Below the pieces are notes generated by a model, which saw only the letters and a program-made list of their open reading frames with translations, searched no databases and was not told the DNA's origin. A program made the position numbers and the translations under genes. Shown here piece after piece: positions 1 to 8,956 of a stretch of 64,000 nucleotides of DNA. This DNA is from Palsa-504 sp963739615. Lineage in GTDB: Bacteria; Actinomycetota; Actinomycetes; Streptosporangiales; Streptosporangiaceae. Each line of letters begins with the position of its first letter. The first letter of the stretch is position 1. The stretch lies in assembly GCA_963739615.1 (NCBI GenBank), contig CAVUBD010000012.1:1-64000 (forward strand), read 5' to 3'.

Positions 1-330
1 CCCGGCAGGCGCGTCACTGCTAGTGCGTGCCGGGCGGCGCGGCGCCTGGGCACGCCAGCCGTGCAGCATCGCGGTGACCGCCTGCTTACCGGGCGGCACC
101 AAGATATCTAGATATATCATCCAGGTGAACCACTCCCGGCTGATCACCCTACGTGAGCTGTACCGTGTCTCGTGAATCACTGAACGCGGTGATCGGCGGG
201 CATCGGTGATGCCCGCCGGCGAGGCAGCTATAGGATCTGGGCGCTGGCGAGTGCGTAGACGCTCCGCGTGGCCGGTTTCCCGTCAAGTAGTGCCCAGGGC
301 GGGCTGTGAGCGCGAAGCAGGGACTGGCCA
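1..330. other. Non-coding stretch before the HNH gene
   Basis: I see no convincing gene here; the minus-strand open frames have the arginine/serine-rich composition of shadows. It holds an AT-rich patch near 103-120 with repeated gatat/atatc half-sites that could bind a regulator, and a hairpin at 195-217. No attachment site or origin was recognised. Confidence 0.5.
195..217. terminator. Hairpin, possible terminator
   Basis: A perfect 9-bp stem (ggcgggcat / atgcccgcc) closes a 5-base loop. No T-run follows on either strand, which is usual for high-GC actinomycetes. It probably ends a transcript entering from outside the window, but no gene is attached to it here. Confidence 0.4.
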
Positions 331-853
331 GTGACTGATTACGACTACCGGAACTTCCAGTCGTTGTTCGGCTACGCGGCAAAGGTGCACGAGCGCTCCG
401 GCGGCGTGTGCCAGCTCTGCGGCACGGGTGCGGCCGGGCCCGATTTCGATCTGTGGCGGCAGATGACCGTCGAGCACCTGATCGGGAAGAGCCAGGGCGG
501 GTACCTGAGCCAGATCCTGGCGAACCTGGCCGACCGGTTTCCCGGGCTGAGCCCTGCCGAGCGCGCCGAGCTTGCCGCCCAGATCGACGCGGCCAACACC
601 GTAACGGCCTGCTCGTTCTATAACGCCACAACGAGCCGGGCTCAGGCGCCAACGTCGATGACCATCCTCATCGAGACGGCCCCCGATGGCAACACCCGAG
701 GAGATCTGCCGCCAGGTCACCGTGGGGCTGGACGGCATCTTGGCCGCCAAGCGGAAAGAGGTCGAGTGGACGCTCGCATCGGTCAGGAACGCCTTCGATT
801 CACGTGTGGCTCCCGGCCTGGCCGACGCCCTGCCCTCGCACCGGCTGCCGTGA
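331..853 (+). pseudogene. HNH endonuclease, frameshifted and missing a zinc ligand
   Basis: Translation from GTG 331 gives a small HNH-type protein: CQLCG near residue 28, VEHLIGKSQGG as the HNH core, then TVTACSFYNATTSRAQ. The closing zinc knuckle expected as CxxC reads CSFY, a single-base tgt-to-tat change. Near 680-690 the sense switches frame: the original frame becomes arginine-rich, while the next frame reads sensibly (starting ATPEEICRQVTVGLDG) to a TGA at 851-853. A separate start at ATG 686 is possible, but the two pieces read as one protein. With both a frameshift and a lost ligand it is probably inactive. It converges on the helicase remnant at 925. Confidence 0.55.
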
Positions 854-924
854 TGTCCTTGCCTGGACTTGCCCCGATTAGCCTCGCCATGCCCCGACTG
901 CCACGCGGCAGCAGAAGGATGAAG

Positions 925-2139
925 CTACGCCCGGCTTCTGTTCTTCTCTTCACGGAGATCAACAGTGAGCACGTCGGCACCGTTATAGGCCGGAATTCCC
1001 GTTACGGTCGCAATGACGGAGGTGCCAGCATCTATCTCGACAGCGAGGAGTGCAGCACTGAAGGCGTCGAGTCTGCCGATTGGTTCGCCTCGAGATGTGA
1101 CCTGGATTTGGTTGCGGTCGATCACGTCGTCGTAATCACGCTGCAGCGAGAGCGTGTCGCCTTCGGTGAGTCGGCTCGCCGCGAGCACTCCGGTTGCCTC
1201 TCTGTCCAGGTGGACGGTGGCGGAGCGGGGGAGTAGCTTCCCTGATCCCAGGTCTCGCGCGAGGCGAGGGCGGCTGATCCGGCGGACTGCTCCTGACAGT
1301 TCGCGGACGGTCGAGTCGGGCTCGAATGGCAACGCGGCGGCAAGCAGAACCGGGTCTTGGTTGGCGAGCCAGTTGCGCAGCTGCGCAGGATCGTTCTCGC
1401 CGGATTCGCGGTGGTAACGGGCGGCGACTGCGATGGCAGTGTTGCGGTCGATGAGGCCGAATCCCAGCAGCCACGCGGCAGCGGGGTCGGGTACGCCGTA
1501 CCGGACGAGGCCGGGTGCGGCGGCGACTTCGACGGACGGTTCGGCGTCGAGCAGGTGGCCCGCGAGCTGGAGGTAAGCGGAGAATCCCCACGGGAAAAGG
1601 TAACTTGCTACTTCCTCGATCGCCCGTGCCGTCGCGCCCATGTCGGTTTCGCTCTCAGGCAAGGTCATGTTCGCGGTGATGGCGGCGATGGACCGCCCAG
1701 AGATCCATTCCAAGGTGAGCTGCTCGTAGTCGCCGTCGTACGCGCGGCGCGGTTGCATCTCGTTGAGGCCGCTGATGCCGTTAAGCATGATGGAAATGAG
1801 TTCGGGCAGCCGCGTCGAATCGGTAAGCAGGGGAAGCAGGCGGTCTCGGTTGGCGTCGATGTGGCTGACGAGCCTTTGGCAGCTGGCTGAGGTCAGCCCT
1901 GTCTTCGCGAACGCTTCAAGGCGTGCGAATGGGATGCTGTCGGCGATGTCGCGGGCGTCGCGGGTGGCGAGGTCGATAAGCGGGTTGAGCGGCCGGTTCC
2001 GGGTCGCGGCCTGCACACCGACAAGACTGCCCTCTAGTAGCGGCTTGACTTGGGCGATGAGTGACTCGATGTTGTCGGCGCCTTCCTCGACGAGCAGGGC
2101 CATCAAACCAGGGTCGAGTTCGGCAAGCGCGTCCTCTGA
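925..2139 (-). pseudogene. Ski2-like DEAD/DEAH helicase, C-terminal fragment
   Basis: This is the 3' third of a helicase gene read from the IS1380-type element to TAG at 925. The frame opens with SEDALAELDPGLMALLVEEG, straight across the TTG at 2106 that an ORF caller would take as the start. It continues through a helical domain (IPFARLEAFAKTGLTSASC near residue 60) typical of the region after the two RecA domains of Ski2-type helicases. Joined to the piece at 3910-4411 through the 5-bp target duplication, the frame is exact, so the gene was intact before insertion. Confidence 0.75.
2135..2139. repeat. Target-site duplication, left copy of tctga
   Basis: Five bases identical to 3910-3914 on the other side of the IS1380-type element. 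Removing the element and one copy restores the helicase reading frame across the codons for ISSEDALAEL. Confidence 0.85.
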
Positions 2140-3909
2140 CCCGATTCCGCGAGTAAGCCGGTGACATGACCCTGTAGATGCCGATAGGTGCCGCTCTGGC
2201 CTGGGATGATGATCGCTGCCAAGTGATTATCGGCCCAGTGGAGAGGACACCTATCTGGTGAGCAGGATACGTTCTGGTGGCAGGCGGCGTCAGCAGGTGC
2301 GGGCCGGCGCGCCGGATGCGGCGCTGACGCCCAGCGCGGGCCTGGCCGCGGTCACCGAGTTGTGCGGCCGGCTCGGCGTGATCGAAGCGGTGGATGCCGC
2401 GGTCGGCCCCATCAAGCAGCGGGATCGCGGTTTCGGTGCCGGGGAGCTGCTGACCGGGATCGCGGCGGCGCAGCTGGCCGGGGAGGACTTCCTGACCGGG
2501 CTGGACCGCCAGCGCGCCGACGTGGCAGGCCAGCAGATCACGCCGGTGCCGGGCCTGGCGTCCACGACTACGGCCGGGCTGGCCCGGCGGATCACGCCGG
2601 CGCAGTGGCAGGCGGTCGAGCACGGCCTGGCGGTGGTCACCGGCCGGATGCTGTCGCTGCTGCCGGCGGCGCGGGCCGCGGCGCTGGCCGAAGGGCCGGT
2701 CACGATCGACCTGGACACCACCGACGTGGAGGTCTACGGCCGCAAGAAACGCGGCGTGGCCTATAACCACCAGGGCCAGCGGGTCGGGCGGCCGCACGTG
2801 GCGGCCTGGGCCGAGACCGAGATCGCGCTGGCCGCCGACCTGGGCGATGGCACCGATGACCCGCGCGCGACCGCGCCGGATCTGCTGCGCCGCGCGCTGG
2901 CCGCCCTGCCGCCGCGGGCACGGGCTTCGGGGCGGGTGGCGATGCGCGCCGACGCGGGCTATTTCGCCGGGCAGCTGGCCCGCGCCGCCCACGACGCGCG
3001 CATCAGCTTCGCGATCGGCGCCAAGCGGATCGCCCCGCTGTGGCGGCTGCTGGCCGGCATCGCCGAAGATGCCTGGCACGATGCCATTGACATGGACGAT
3101 GCCCAGGTCGCCGTCGCGGAGTACTGCCCGGACTGGTGGCCCGCGGACACCCGGCTGCTGATCCGCCGGGTCCTGCTGGACCCGGCCCAGGTCTCTGCCG
3201 ACCCGCGGTCCCGGCGCCGCCGCACCCTGCACCCGGACCAGCGCGCCCTGCCGATCCCCGAACTGGCCAGCGCCGGGGCGATCTACGCCTACTCGTTCAT
3301 CTTGACGAACCTGGACGTGTCCGCCCCGGACCAGGCGGTCGCGGCGGAGCACTGGTACCGGCACCGCACCAGCATCGAGAACCTCTTCCGCGACAGCAAG
3401 CTCGGTGCCGCCCTCCGGCACCTCCCCTCCGGATACCCCCAGGTCAATCTGGCCTGGATGTGGGGCGCGCTGCTCGCCGCGAGCATGGCCGCCTGGCTGC
3501 ACCAGCTCACCGCCATCACTGCGGGCGAGGACATCCTGGCCGGGCACGGCGTGCGCGGCGGCAAGGCCATGATCGCCACCCTGCGGTGGCGGCTGATCGC
3601 CGTCCCCGGCCGGCTGATCCGCCACGCCCGCCACCTGATCCTGCGGCTCCCGCCCGGCCACGACAGCCTGCTCCCCGAGATCCTGGCCCGGCTGCGGGAC
3701 CTGCCCGCCCCCGCCTGACCTGCGCATCCTGAGCCCCGGCTCCACGTCCTTGCCCGCGGCCCGCCAGCCCCGGCCCGGAGAAAGGCCCGCAGATCGCGAA
3801 CCCGGCGCAGGCCACCGGGCTATCAGCATGCCCGCTACCGGGAATCCTCGCGTACCAAGATCATTTACGGAGGCAGGGATCAGGTCACCGCGCTATTCGC
3901 GGAATCGGG
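2140..3909 (+). mobile_element. IS1380-family insertion sequence, complete
   Basis: A 1770-bp element with imperfect inverted ends. The left end starts cccgattccgcga and the right end finishes tcgcggaatcggg; similarity extends about 26 bp inward to ggtgac. It is flanked by the 5-bp direct repeat tctga (2135-2139 and 3910-3914). One transposase gene fills it. The target duplication and the seamless helicase frame show simple transpositional insertion. Confidence 0.88.
2258..3718 (+). CDS. IS1380-family transposase
   Basis: A DDE transposase of 486 residues starting at GTG 2258. IS1380 signatures are visible: TIDLDTTDVEVYGRKKRG (first Asp) near residue 150, followed by the NHQG...GRPHVAAWAET stretch, ADAGYFAG (second Asp) near 230, and the C-terminal HWYRHRTSIENLFRDSKLG, which carries the catalytic Glu and the Y..K signature. 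The frame is intact and near the family's usual length, so the element may still be mobile. Confidence 0.92.
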   Translation: MSRIRSGGRRRQQVRAGAPDAALTPSAGLAAVTELCGRLGVIEAVDAAVGPIKQRDRGFGAGELLTGIAAAQLAGEDFLTGLDRQRADVAGQQITPVPGLASTTTAGLARRITPAQWQAVEHGLAVVTGRMLSLLPAARAAALAEGPVTIDLDTTDVEVYGRKKRGVAYNHQGQRVGRPHVAAWAETEIALAADLGDGTDDPRATAPDLLRRALAALPPRARASGRVAMRADAGYFAGQLARAAHDARISFAIGAKRIAPLWRLLAGIAEDAWHDAIDMDDAQVAVAEYCPDWWPADTRLLIRRVLLDPAQVSADPRSRRRRTLHPDQRALPIPELASAGAIYAYSFILTNLDVSAPDQAVAAEHWYRHRTSIENLFRDSKLGAALRHLPSGYPQVNLAWMWGALLAASMAAWLHQLTAITAGEDILAGHGVRGGKAMIATLRWRLIAVPGRLIRHARHLILRLPPGHDSLLPEILARLRDLPAPA

Positions 3910-4411
3910 TCTGAGGAGATTCGTTGCGCCGCCAGGTTATTGAGGATCGCGATTAGGGAGCTGGTGACGGGCTCAACGCTGTCTGCCTGGTCGAGGAAGA
4001 ACCGCAGGTCCCCGTAGTCGCGGTTGTTGAGAACGAGATGCACGGTGAGGCCGTCGGTCTCGAAGCCGGCGCGTCCTGCGCGTCCGGCGATGTTCCAGTA
4101 ATCACGCGCAGAGATGCGGGTTTCGTTGTTGTCTTCGTCCCTGCGCCGGACGCTGTGGACGAGAACGGTGCGCACTGGAAGGTTGACGCCTTGGCCGAGT
4201 GTTGTGGTGGCGGCGAGGACCTTGATGCGGCCGGACCTGTAGTCGCCCTCTACTGCACGGCGCACGGCGTCGGGCAGCCTACCGTGGTGCACGGCGACGC
4301 CGGCGCGGAGCATTTTCGTGATGGGGTCGTCGACGCCGAGCCAGGCGGCCGCGACGTCGGCGCTGGGGTAGCGGGATCGCGTGAAGCAGTCCGGCGCCGT
4401 CTCGCTGGTTA
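3910..4411 (-). pseudogene. Ski2-like helicase, middle fragment (RecA2 domain)
   Basis: This segment between the two insertion sequences encodes the second RecA domain. It reads LTSETAPDCF at the ISAzo13 side, then AVHHGRLPDAVRRAVEGDY, LAATTTLGQGVNLP (motif V) and YWNIAGRAGRAGFETDG (motif VI, Ski2/Hel308 type), ending QRISS at the IS1380 side. The ATG at 4313 is internal. Rejoined through the duplicated tta on one side and tctga on the other, it links to both neighbouring fragments in frame. Confidence 0.8.
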
Positions 4412-5725
4412 GGGCTTGGAAATGAACAACACGCTCAACTTGGTTCGCGTGTGGGTGTGATGGTGTAGTTCCACTCTCCGTGCCAGTCGTGCGGGGTGAG
4501 GTAGCGCGCGGTCAGCGTCTTCAGCTCGCGGTCTGGGATCTTGATGCCGCGCGGGTAGGTGCTGGTGTCGCGTTCGGCGCGGACGGTCAGACCGGTGCGG
4601 GTGGTGGTTCCGGCGATGAGGTTGACGGCGACTTGGTGGCTGGTCAGGGGCTGGCCGGCCCAGTTCATCGAGATGTGGCTGAACAGCCGGTGTTCTATCT
4701 TGTTCCACTTGGACGTGCCGGGCGGCATGTGGCAGACCGTGATCGCCAGGCCGGCGGCGTCGGCGAGGGCGGCGAGTTCTTTCTTCCACAGCCGCAGCCG
4801 GTAGCCGTTGGAACCGCCCGCGTCGGCGGTGATCAGGAGCGACGCGGTGCCGGGGTAGGCGATGCCGCCGACGCTGTGCCACCAGCGCCGGATGGTCTCG
4901 ACGGCGAACTGGGCGGTGTCGCCGTCGCTGCCCACTGACACCCAGCCGGCGTCGGCGCCCAGGTCGTACACGCCATAGGGCACCGCCTTGCCCTGCTCGC
5001 CGGGGAAGTCGTGGACATCGGCCCGGCGCGGGTCGCCGGATGGGCGCCATTCGCGGCCCGCGCGGGCGTACTGCCCGATCAGCTCTTTCTTCTTCGCGTC
5101 CACGCTGATCACCGGCTCGCCGGCGGCCAGCGCTGCCGCGACGCGGCGGGCGATGTAGCGGAACTGGGCGTCGCGGTCGGGGTGCTGCCTGCCTTCCAGC
5201 GTCTTGGCGTTGCCCTGCAGGCTGTACTTCAGCGGGCCGGCCAGCAGCTTGCCGACACTGTGATGAGAGACCTGGTGCCCCTCGCGTCCCAGCTCGTCAG
5301 CCAGGTTCCGGGTCGACTTGGTGGTCCACCGCAGCCGGGTCATCGGATCGCCGCGGGTTTCCGGCTCGACCAGCGCGTCCAGATCGTCCAGCAGGCCCGC
5401 GTCGAGATCGGTCAGCGGCTTGCGGCCGCCACCCGGCCGGCGCGCCCGCCCGCCCGCCGGCTCCGCGCCGCCATCCAGCTCATCCACCCCGGCGGTCACC
5501 GTCACCCGCGACACCCCGGCCGTGCGTGCCACCAGCGAGATGCCCCCGTAGCCCAGCGACCTGGCCTCAGCCGCCATCAGCAGCAGGCGCTGCCGCTCAT
5601 CCAGATGAGGCAGGATCGTCTCGAACTTCGCCGCCAGCACCCGCTCGTCGATCTCCATGACAATGGCCATATCAAAAGCATGGCCCCGACACGAAGAGAT
5701 GTACAGGTTAATTTAAGACGAGCAC
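4412..5725 (-). mobile_element. ISAzo13-family insertion sequence, complete
   Basis: A 1314-bp element whose ends are weak inverted repeats (left gggcttggaaatgaac, right end read inward gtgctcgtcttaaattaac). It is flanked by the 3-bp direct repeat tta at 4409-4411 and 5726-5728. Excising it with one tta rejoins the helicase as IELAQLTSETAPD in frame, which fixes the boundaries independently of the imperfect ends. Confidence 0.82.
4435..5670 (-). CDS. ISAzo13-family transposase
   Basis: A 411-residue transposase filling the element. Visible features are an N-terminal helix-turn-helix (SLVARTAGVSRVTVTAGVDEL near 45-65), the RRPGGGRK linker, VISVDAKKKELIG (first Asp), LLITADAGGSNGYR (second Asp) and CHMPPGTSKWNKIEHRLFSHIS (catalytic Glu). 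This set identifies the ISAzo13 family. Length and frame are normal. The start could be ATG 5670 or the ATG four codons in (MEIDERV). Confidence 0.92.
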   Translation of the reverse strand: MAIVMEIDERVLAAKFETILPHLDERQRLLLMAAEARSLGYGGISLVARTAGVSRVTVTAGVDELDGGAEPAGGRARRPGGGRKPLTDLDAGLLDDLDALVEPETRGDPMTRLRWTTKSTRNLADELGREGHQVSHHSVGKLLAGPLKYSLQGNAKTLEGRQHPDRDAQFRYIARRVAAALAAGEPVISVDAKKKELIGQYARAGREWRPSGDPRRADVHDFPGEQGKAVPYGVYDLGADAGWVSVGSDGDTAQFAVETIRRWWHSVGGIAYPGTASLLITADAGGSNGYRLRLWKKELAALADAAGLAITVCHMPPGTSKWNKIEHRLFSHISMNWAGQPLTSHQVAVNLIAGTTTRTGLTVRAERDTSTYPRGIKIPDRELKTLTARYLTPHDWHGEWNYTITPTREPS

Positions 5726-6280
5726 TTAGCTGAGCCAGCTCGATGCGGTCGGCGAGGGCCTTCGCGCAGGACTCGGCGAAGTTCGTCTGGGCGCAGAACA
5801 TCAGCACGGGCCCGGTCTTGACGAACTCGTAGGCGAGGGCCGCGATCAGGTGGCTGCGGTTGGTGGGGTCGGGGAACCGGCGGGTATTCTTCCGGCCGGT
5901 GCTCGCCTTGATGAATTCGAACTTCTGCTCTGGAACGAGCCTGGGAAGGAAGCGGGCAAACGCGGCCTGCTCGTCTTCGCCTTCGCTGCTGCGACGGTAG
6001 CGAAGGATCCCACCGGTGGAGGTCCACTCGAAGGATGCGACGCGCTGGATAGCCTCTGCCCGGTAGGTCGAACCGCGTCGGGGGGCGTTCGGTGATCTCC
6101 ATGGCACCGCAATCCTGGCCCGGAGCGTTGAGTGGCGCAAGCAAGATCGTGAACGCACCTCTGCCTAGGCTCCGCCAGGCGAATGTCGTCTGTGAAGAGT
6201 GCTATGTGGCCGAGGAATGCGGCGCTACCCCTGCACCACGCTAACGGCCGTTGCTGGACTGCGGCTGACCTGATGGCAAA
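5726..6280 (-). pseudogene. Ski2-like helicase, decayed N-side fragment
   Basis: From the ISAzo13-type element upstream, the clear part reads YRAEAIQRVASFEW, LIAALAYEFVKTGPVLMFCAQTNFAESCAKALADRIELAQL, the start of a RecA2 domain. Further upstream the similarity is scattered over frames: RIAVPWRSPNAP recalls the helicase motif III region (usually IVALSATLPNAP), and FTDDIRLAEPRQR, in another frame, recalls a motif II DEVHL box. No Walker A region follows. The 5' part is therefore both frameshifted and truncated, so the gene was dead or dying apart from the two insertions. Confidence 0.55.
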
Positions 6281-6780
6281 CCTGGCTCTGCGTCGGCCGC
6301 CGGCCACGGCGCGACCCCTCCAGGCGGCGATCACCTTCGGCGCGGTCCTGCGGTGTTCAGGGAGAGTATGAAAACGGCGCCGCGAGACCCGGCATACGGG
6401 CGGCCACGGTGGTCTGCCCGCTGGCCGCCGCCAAGCCAGGTCGGCGGCTGTCACGGAGGGCGACAATTCGCAAGGCGTCATCGGCCGCGTGCTGGGCACA
6501 AATCGAGTGATATACGGGGTGATCATCTCCGCACACCCGGACCGAAAAAACCAGCGATGATCCCCGTATAATGCCGAATCGGAACGCATAACAGCTGCGC
6601 CGACAGGGCGGGCGGCCGCGCGCACGATCGTCCTGATCTGGGCGCCGCTGACTGTCAGGACACGCGCAAAGGCTTTGGGTGCAGCTCGTCTGAAGGGACT
6701 TCTGGCCTGGAGCTTTGCCTGATTTCCGGTTGACCGGCGATGTGGTCTTCTACCGTCGTGTTCAGGGGAAGGAGATCGCG
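6281..6780. other. Non-coding stretch between helicase remnant and ISKra4 genes
   Basis: No frame here reads like a protein. It may include the remains of the helicase 5' end and the left end of the ISKra4-type element, but I could not place an inverted repeat or target duplication. Confidence 0.4.
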
Positions 6781-7293
6781 ATGGGGTCGCTGATCGAGGA
6801 GCTCAGGCGCAGGGAGGCGGCCGCCCGGGCGGAGGCGGACCGGTTGCGCGCTCGGATCGATGAGCTCACGGGGGAACTGGCCAGGGCGGAAGAACAGGTT
6901 TCGCGGCTGGCGATCACCCGGGAGGAGGTCACGCGGGTGCTGGAAGAGCCGCCCGCGGCGGATACCGCCCGGCAGGACGGCAGTCCCGGAGGGAAGCCGG
7001 GGAACGCCCCGCGCATCGGGGCGGTGGCGGTGCCGCCGTGGCAGGAAGGCACGGAGCCGTCGGTGCTGCCGCGGGCCTATCAGGACCTGCTGGAAGTGGC
7101 GGCCGACGCGGGCCGCCCGCTGCGGGCGGCGGAGTTTGCCGCTGCGGCCGGGCTGAGCACGGCCAAGGCGAAGGTGGAGGGCCTGCGGTCGAAGCTGAAG
7201 CTGCTGGCCGCGCGGGGCTGGCTGGCCCGGGTGCCAGGCGGCCTGTTCACCCTGCCCGATCACGCAGGGAAAACAGGGAAACCCGGACAGTAA
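6781..7293 (+). CDS. ISKra4-associated accessory protein (coiled coil plus winged helix)
   Basis: A 170-residue protein starting at ATG 6781 (MGSLIEELRRREAAARAEADRL), preceded by ggggaaggag as ribosome binding site. Residues 1-60 form a heptad-rich coiled coil. After a proline/glycine linker, residues 100-165 look like a small winged-helix domain ending LARVPGGLFTLPD. Proteins of this layout commonly precede ISKra4-type transposases in actinomycetes. Its role is unknown; by layout it could bind element DNA and dimerise. The 64-nt gap to the transposase is filled by a hairpin. Confidence 0.65.
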   Translation: MGSLIEELRRREAAARAEADRLRARIDELTGELARAEEQVSRLAITREEVTRVLEEPPAADTARQDGSPGGKPGNAPRIGAVAVPPWQEGTEPSVLPRAYQDLLEVAADAGRPLRAAEFAAAAGLSTAKAKVEGLRSKLKLLAARGWLARVPGGLFTLPDHAGKTGKPGQ

Positions 7294-7356
7294 AGGGTTC
7301 TTCTTCCTAGGTTCGGAGGTGCTGGCCATCACGAACCGAGCAGGAAGAAGAACCCT
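7294..7356 (+). promoter_or_regulatory. Long stem-loop immediately upstream of the transposase start
   Basis: A perfect 15-bp inverted repeat (agggttcttcttcct at 7294-7308, aggaagaagaaccct at 7342-7356) encloses a second pair (ggttcg 7310-7315, cgaacc 7332-7337). The first arm begins directly after the accessory gene's TAA, and the second ends one base before the transposase ATG at 7358. The purine-rich second arm (aggaagaag) would serve as ribosome binding site, so folding would hide it. Confidence 0.6.
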
Positions 7357-7357
7357 C

Positions 7358-8956
7358 ATGGCAGAGTACTGCGCAGTCCCGCCCGATGATCCGTTCGCCG
7401 TGTCGAAAGCCATGTTCGCCGCGCTGGCCGGCGAGCTCGCCGGGCCCGCCGCAGCCGGGATGACGGCCTTCGAGCTGGAAGAGCTCATCGATGAGGAGAG
7501 CCGGAAGGCGGTCCGGCAGCTGCTGCAGGACCACTACGACCTGCGGGCCCTCCGGGAAGAACAGCAGGCCAGGAAGCACCCTGCCCCGGTGGCGGGTACC
7601 GACGGGATCACCCGGACCCGGCTGGAGACCGGGCATGCCAGGCGCCTGGCCACGCTGTTCGGCACGGTGACGGTGCCCCGGTGCGCCTGGCGGAAGCCGG
7701 GAGCGCCCGATTACCTTCCCGCCGACGCCGCCCTGTCCCTGCCGGCCGGGCGGCACTCCCATACCCTGGCGAAACTCGCCGCCCTCGAGTCGGCCCGCGG
7801 CTCGTTCGAGTCCGCGCACGACGCGATCACCCGCCGCTGCGGCCCGGTCATCGGCAAGCGGCAGATCGAGGAGTCCGTCGTGCACTCCGCCGCCGGCATC
7901 CCCTCGTTCTACTCCGCCCGGATCCCGGAGCCGTGCACGCCCGCGGCGCTGCTGGTCCTGCCGGCCGACTGCAAGGGCATCGTGATGCGCCCCGGGGCAC
8001 TGCGCGCGGCCACCGCGAAGGCCGCCGCGAAACTGGGGAAGATGCGCACCCGGCTGACAGCCGGGGAGAAGCCGAACCGCAAGCGGATGGCCGCGCTGGT
8101 CACCGTCTACGACGCCGAGCCCGCGGAACGCCGCCCGCACGACGTGATCGCCCCGCCCGGAGGCCGGGCCGGCACCCGCGAACCCCGTCCCGGGCCGAAA
8201 GCCCTGGCCAAGTGGCTGGCCGGGTCCGTCCGCAAGGACCCCGCGGACATGATCGCCGCCGCGTCCGGCGAGGCCGGGGCCCGCGACCCCGGCCACCTGC
8301 GGACCTGGGTCGTCCTCGTCGACGGCGCCGAGCACCAGCTCAGCCTGATCCGCGCCGAGGCCGCCCGCCGCGGCGTCACCATCCACGTCATCATCGACAT
8401 AATCCACGTACTTGAATACATATGGGGCGCTGCATGGAGCCTCCACGAGGCCGGGGACCCCGCCGCCGAGGACTGGGTCGCGGTCAAGGCCCTCGCCGTG
8501 CTGGCCGGCGACAGCGACCGGACCGCCGCCGGGATCACCGCCGAAGCCGACGCCGCCGGGCTGGAAGGCAGCCGGCGCTCCGGGGCGGACGCCTGCGTCC
8601 GCTACCTGGGAAACAAGCGCGAGTTCCTGCGCTACGACCAGGCCCTCGACGCCGGCTGGCCGATCGCGACGGGAGTCATTGAGGGCGCATGCCGTCATCT
8701 CATAGCCGACCGCCTCAATCTGGGAGGCGCGAGATGGGGCCTGGACGGCGCCGAGGCCATCCTCACGCTGAGAGCGGTCATCAGCAACGGCGACTTCGAG
8801 GAGTACTGGCGATTCCACCTCAAACGCGAGCACCAGCGACTCTGCCAGTGCACCCTGATCCTCCTGGTCAGGGCGTCCGGAGTATCGCCCGTGAGCACGT
8901 CTCCGGCGCTGCTGATCGCGCACCAGGTGCCGCCATCGGCGCTGAACCCGTGGTAG
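7358..8956 (+). CDS. ISKra4-family transposase, C-terminus truncated
   Basis: Starts at ATG 7358 (MAEYCAVPPDD). The family pattern is clear: VLPADCKGIVMR, WVVLVDGAEHQ, IDIIHVLEYIWGAAW and GWPIATGVIEGACRHLIADRLN carry the presumed acidic catalytic residues, and FEEYWRFHLKREHQRL is the usual near-terminal block. After about 8845 the frame runs on into unrelated sequence (CQCTLILLVRASG) to a chance TAG at 8956, where family members end a few residues after the HLKREHQRL block. The catalytic core is intact but the native end, and the right end of the element, are missing. Confidence 0.85.
   Translation: MAEYCAVPPDDPFAVSKAMFAALAGELAGPAAAGMTAFELEELIDEESRKAVRQLLQDHYDLRALREEQQARKHPAPVAGTDGITRTRLETGHARRLATLFGTVTVPRCAWRKPGAPDYLPADAALSLPAGRHSHTLAKLAALESARGSFESAHDAITRRCGPVIGKRQIEESVVHSAAGIPSFYSARIPEPCTPAALLVLPADCKGIVMRPGALRAATAKAAAKLGKMRTRLTAGEKPNRKRMAALVTVYDAEPAERRPHDVIAPPGGRAGTREPRPGPKALAKWLAGSVRKDPADMIAAASGEAGARDPGHLRTWVVLVDGAEHQLSLIRAEAARRGVTIHVIIDIIHVLEYIWGAAWSLHEAGDPAAEDWVAVKALAVLAGDSDRTAAGITAEADAAGLEGSRRSGADACVRYLGNKREFLRYDQALDAGWPIATGVIEGACRHLIADRLNLGGARWGLDGAEAILTLRAVISNGDFEEYWRFHLKREHQRLCQCTLILLVRASGVSPVSTSPALLIAHQVPPSALNPW

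Noticed and set aside
1916..3829. 637-codon minus-strand open frame over the IS1380-type element
   Set aside because: Antisense to an intact transposase with all motifs; its protein is Gly/Arg/Pro/Gln-rich with no recognisable domain, as expected of GC-rich shadow frames.
4409..5050. Separate minus-strand gene overlapping the ISAzo13-type transposase
   Set aside because: Frame-shifted shadow with Arg/Pro/His-rich sequence; the transposase frame carries all motifs.
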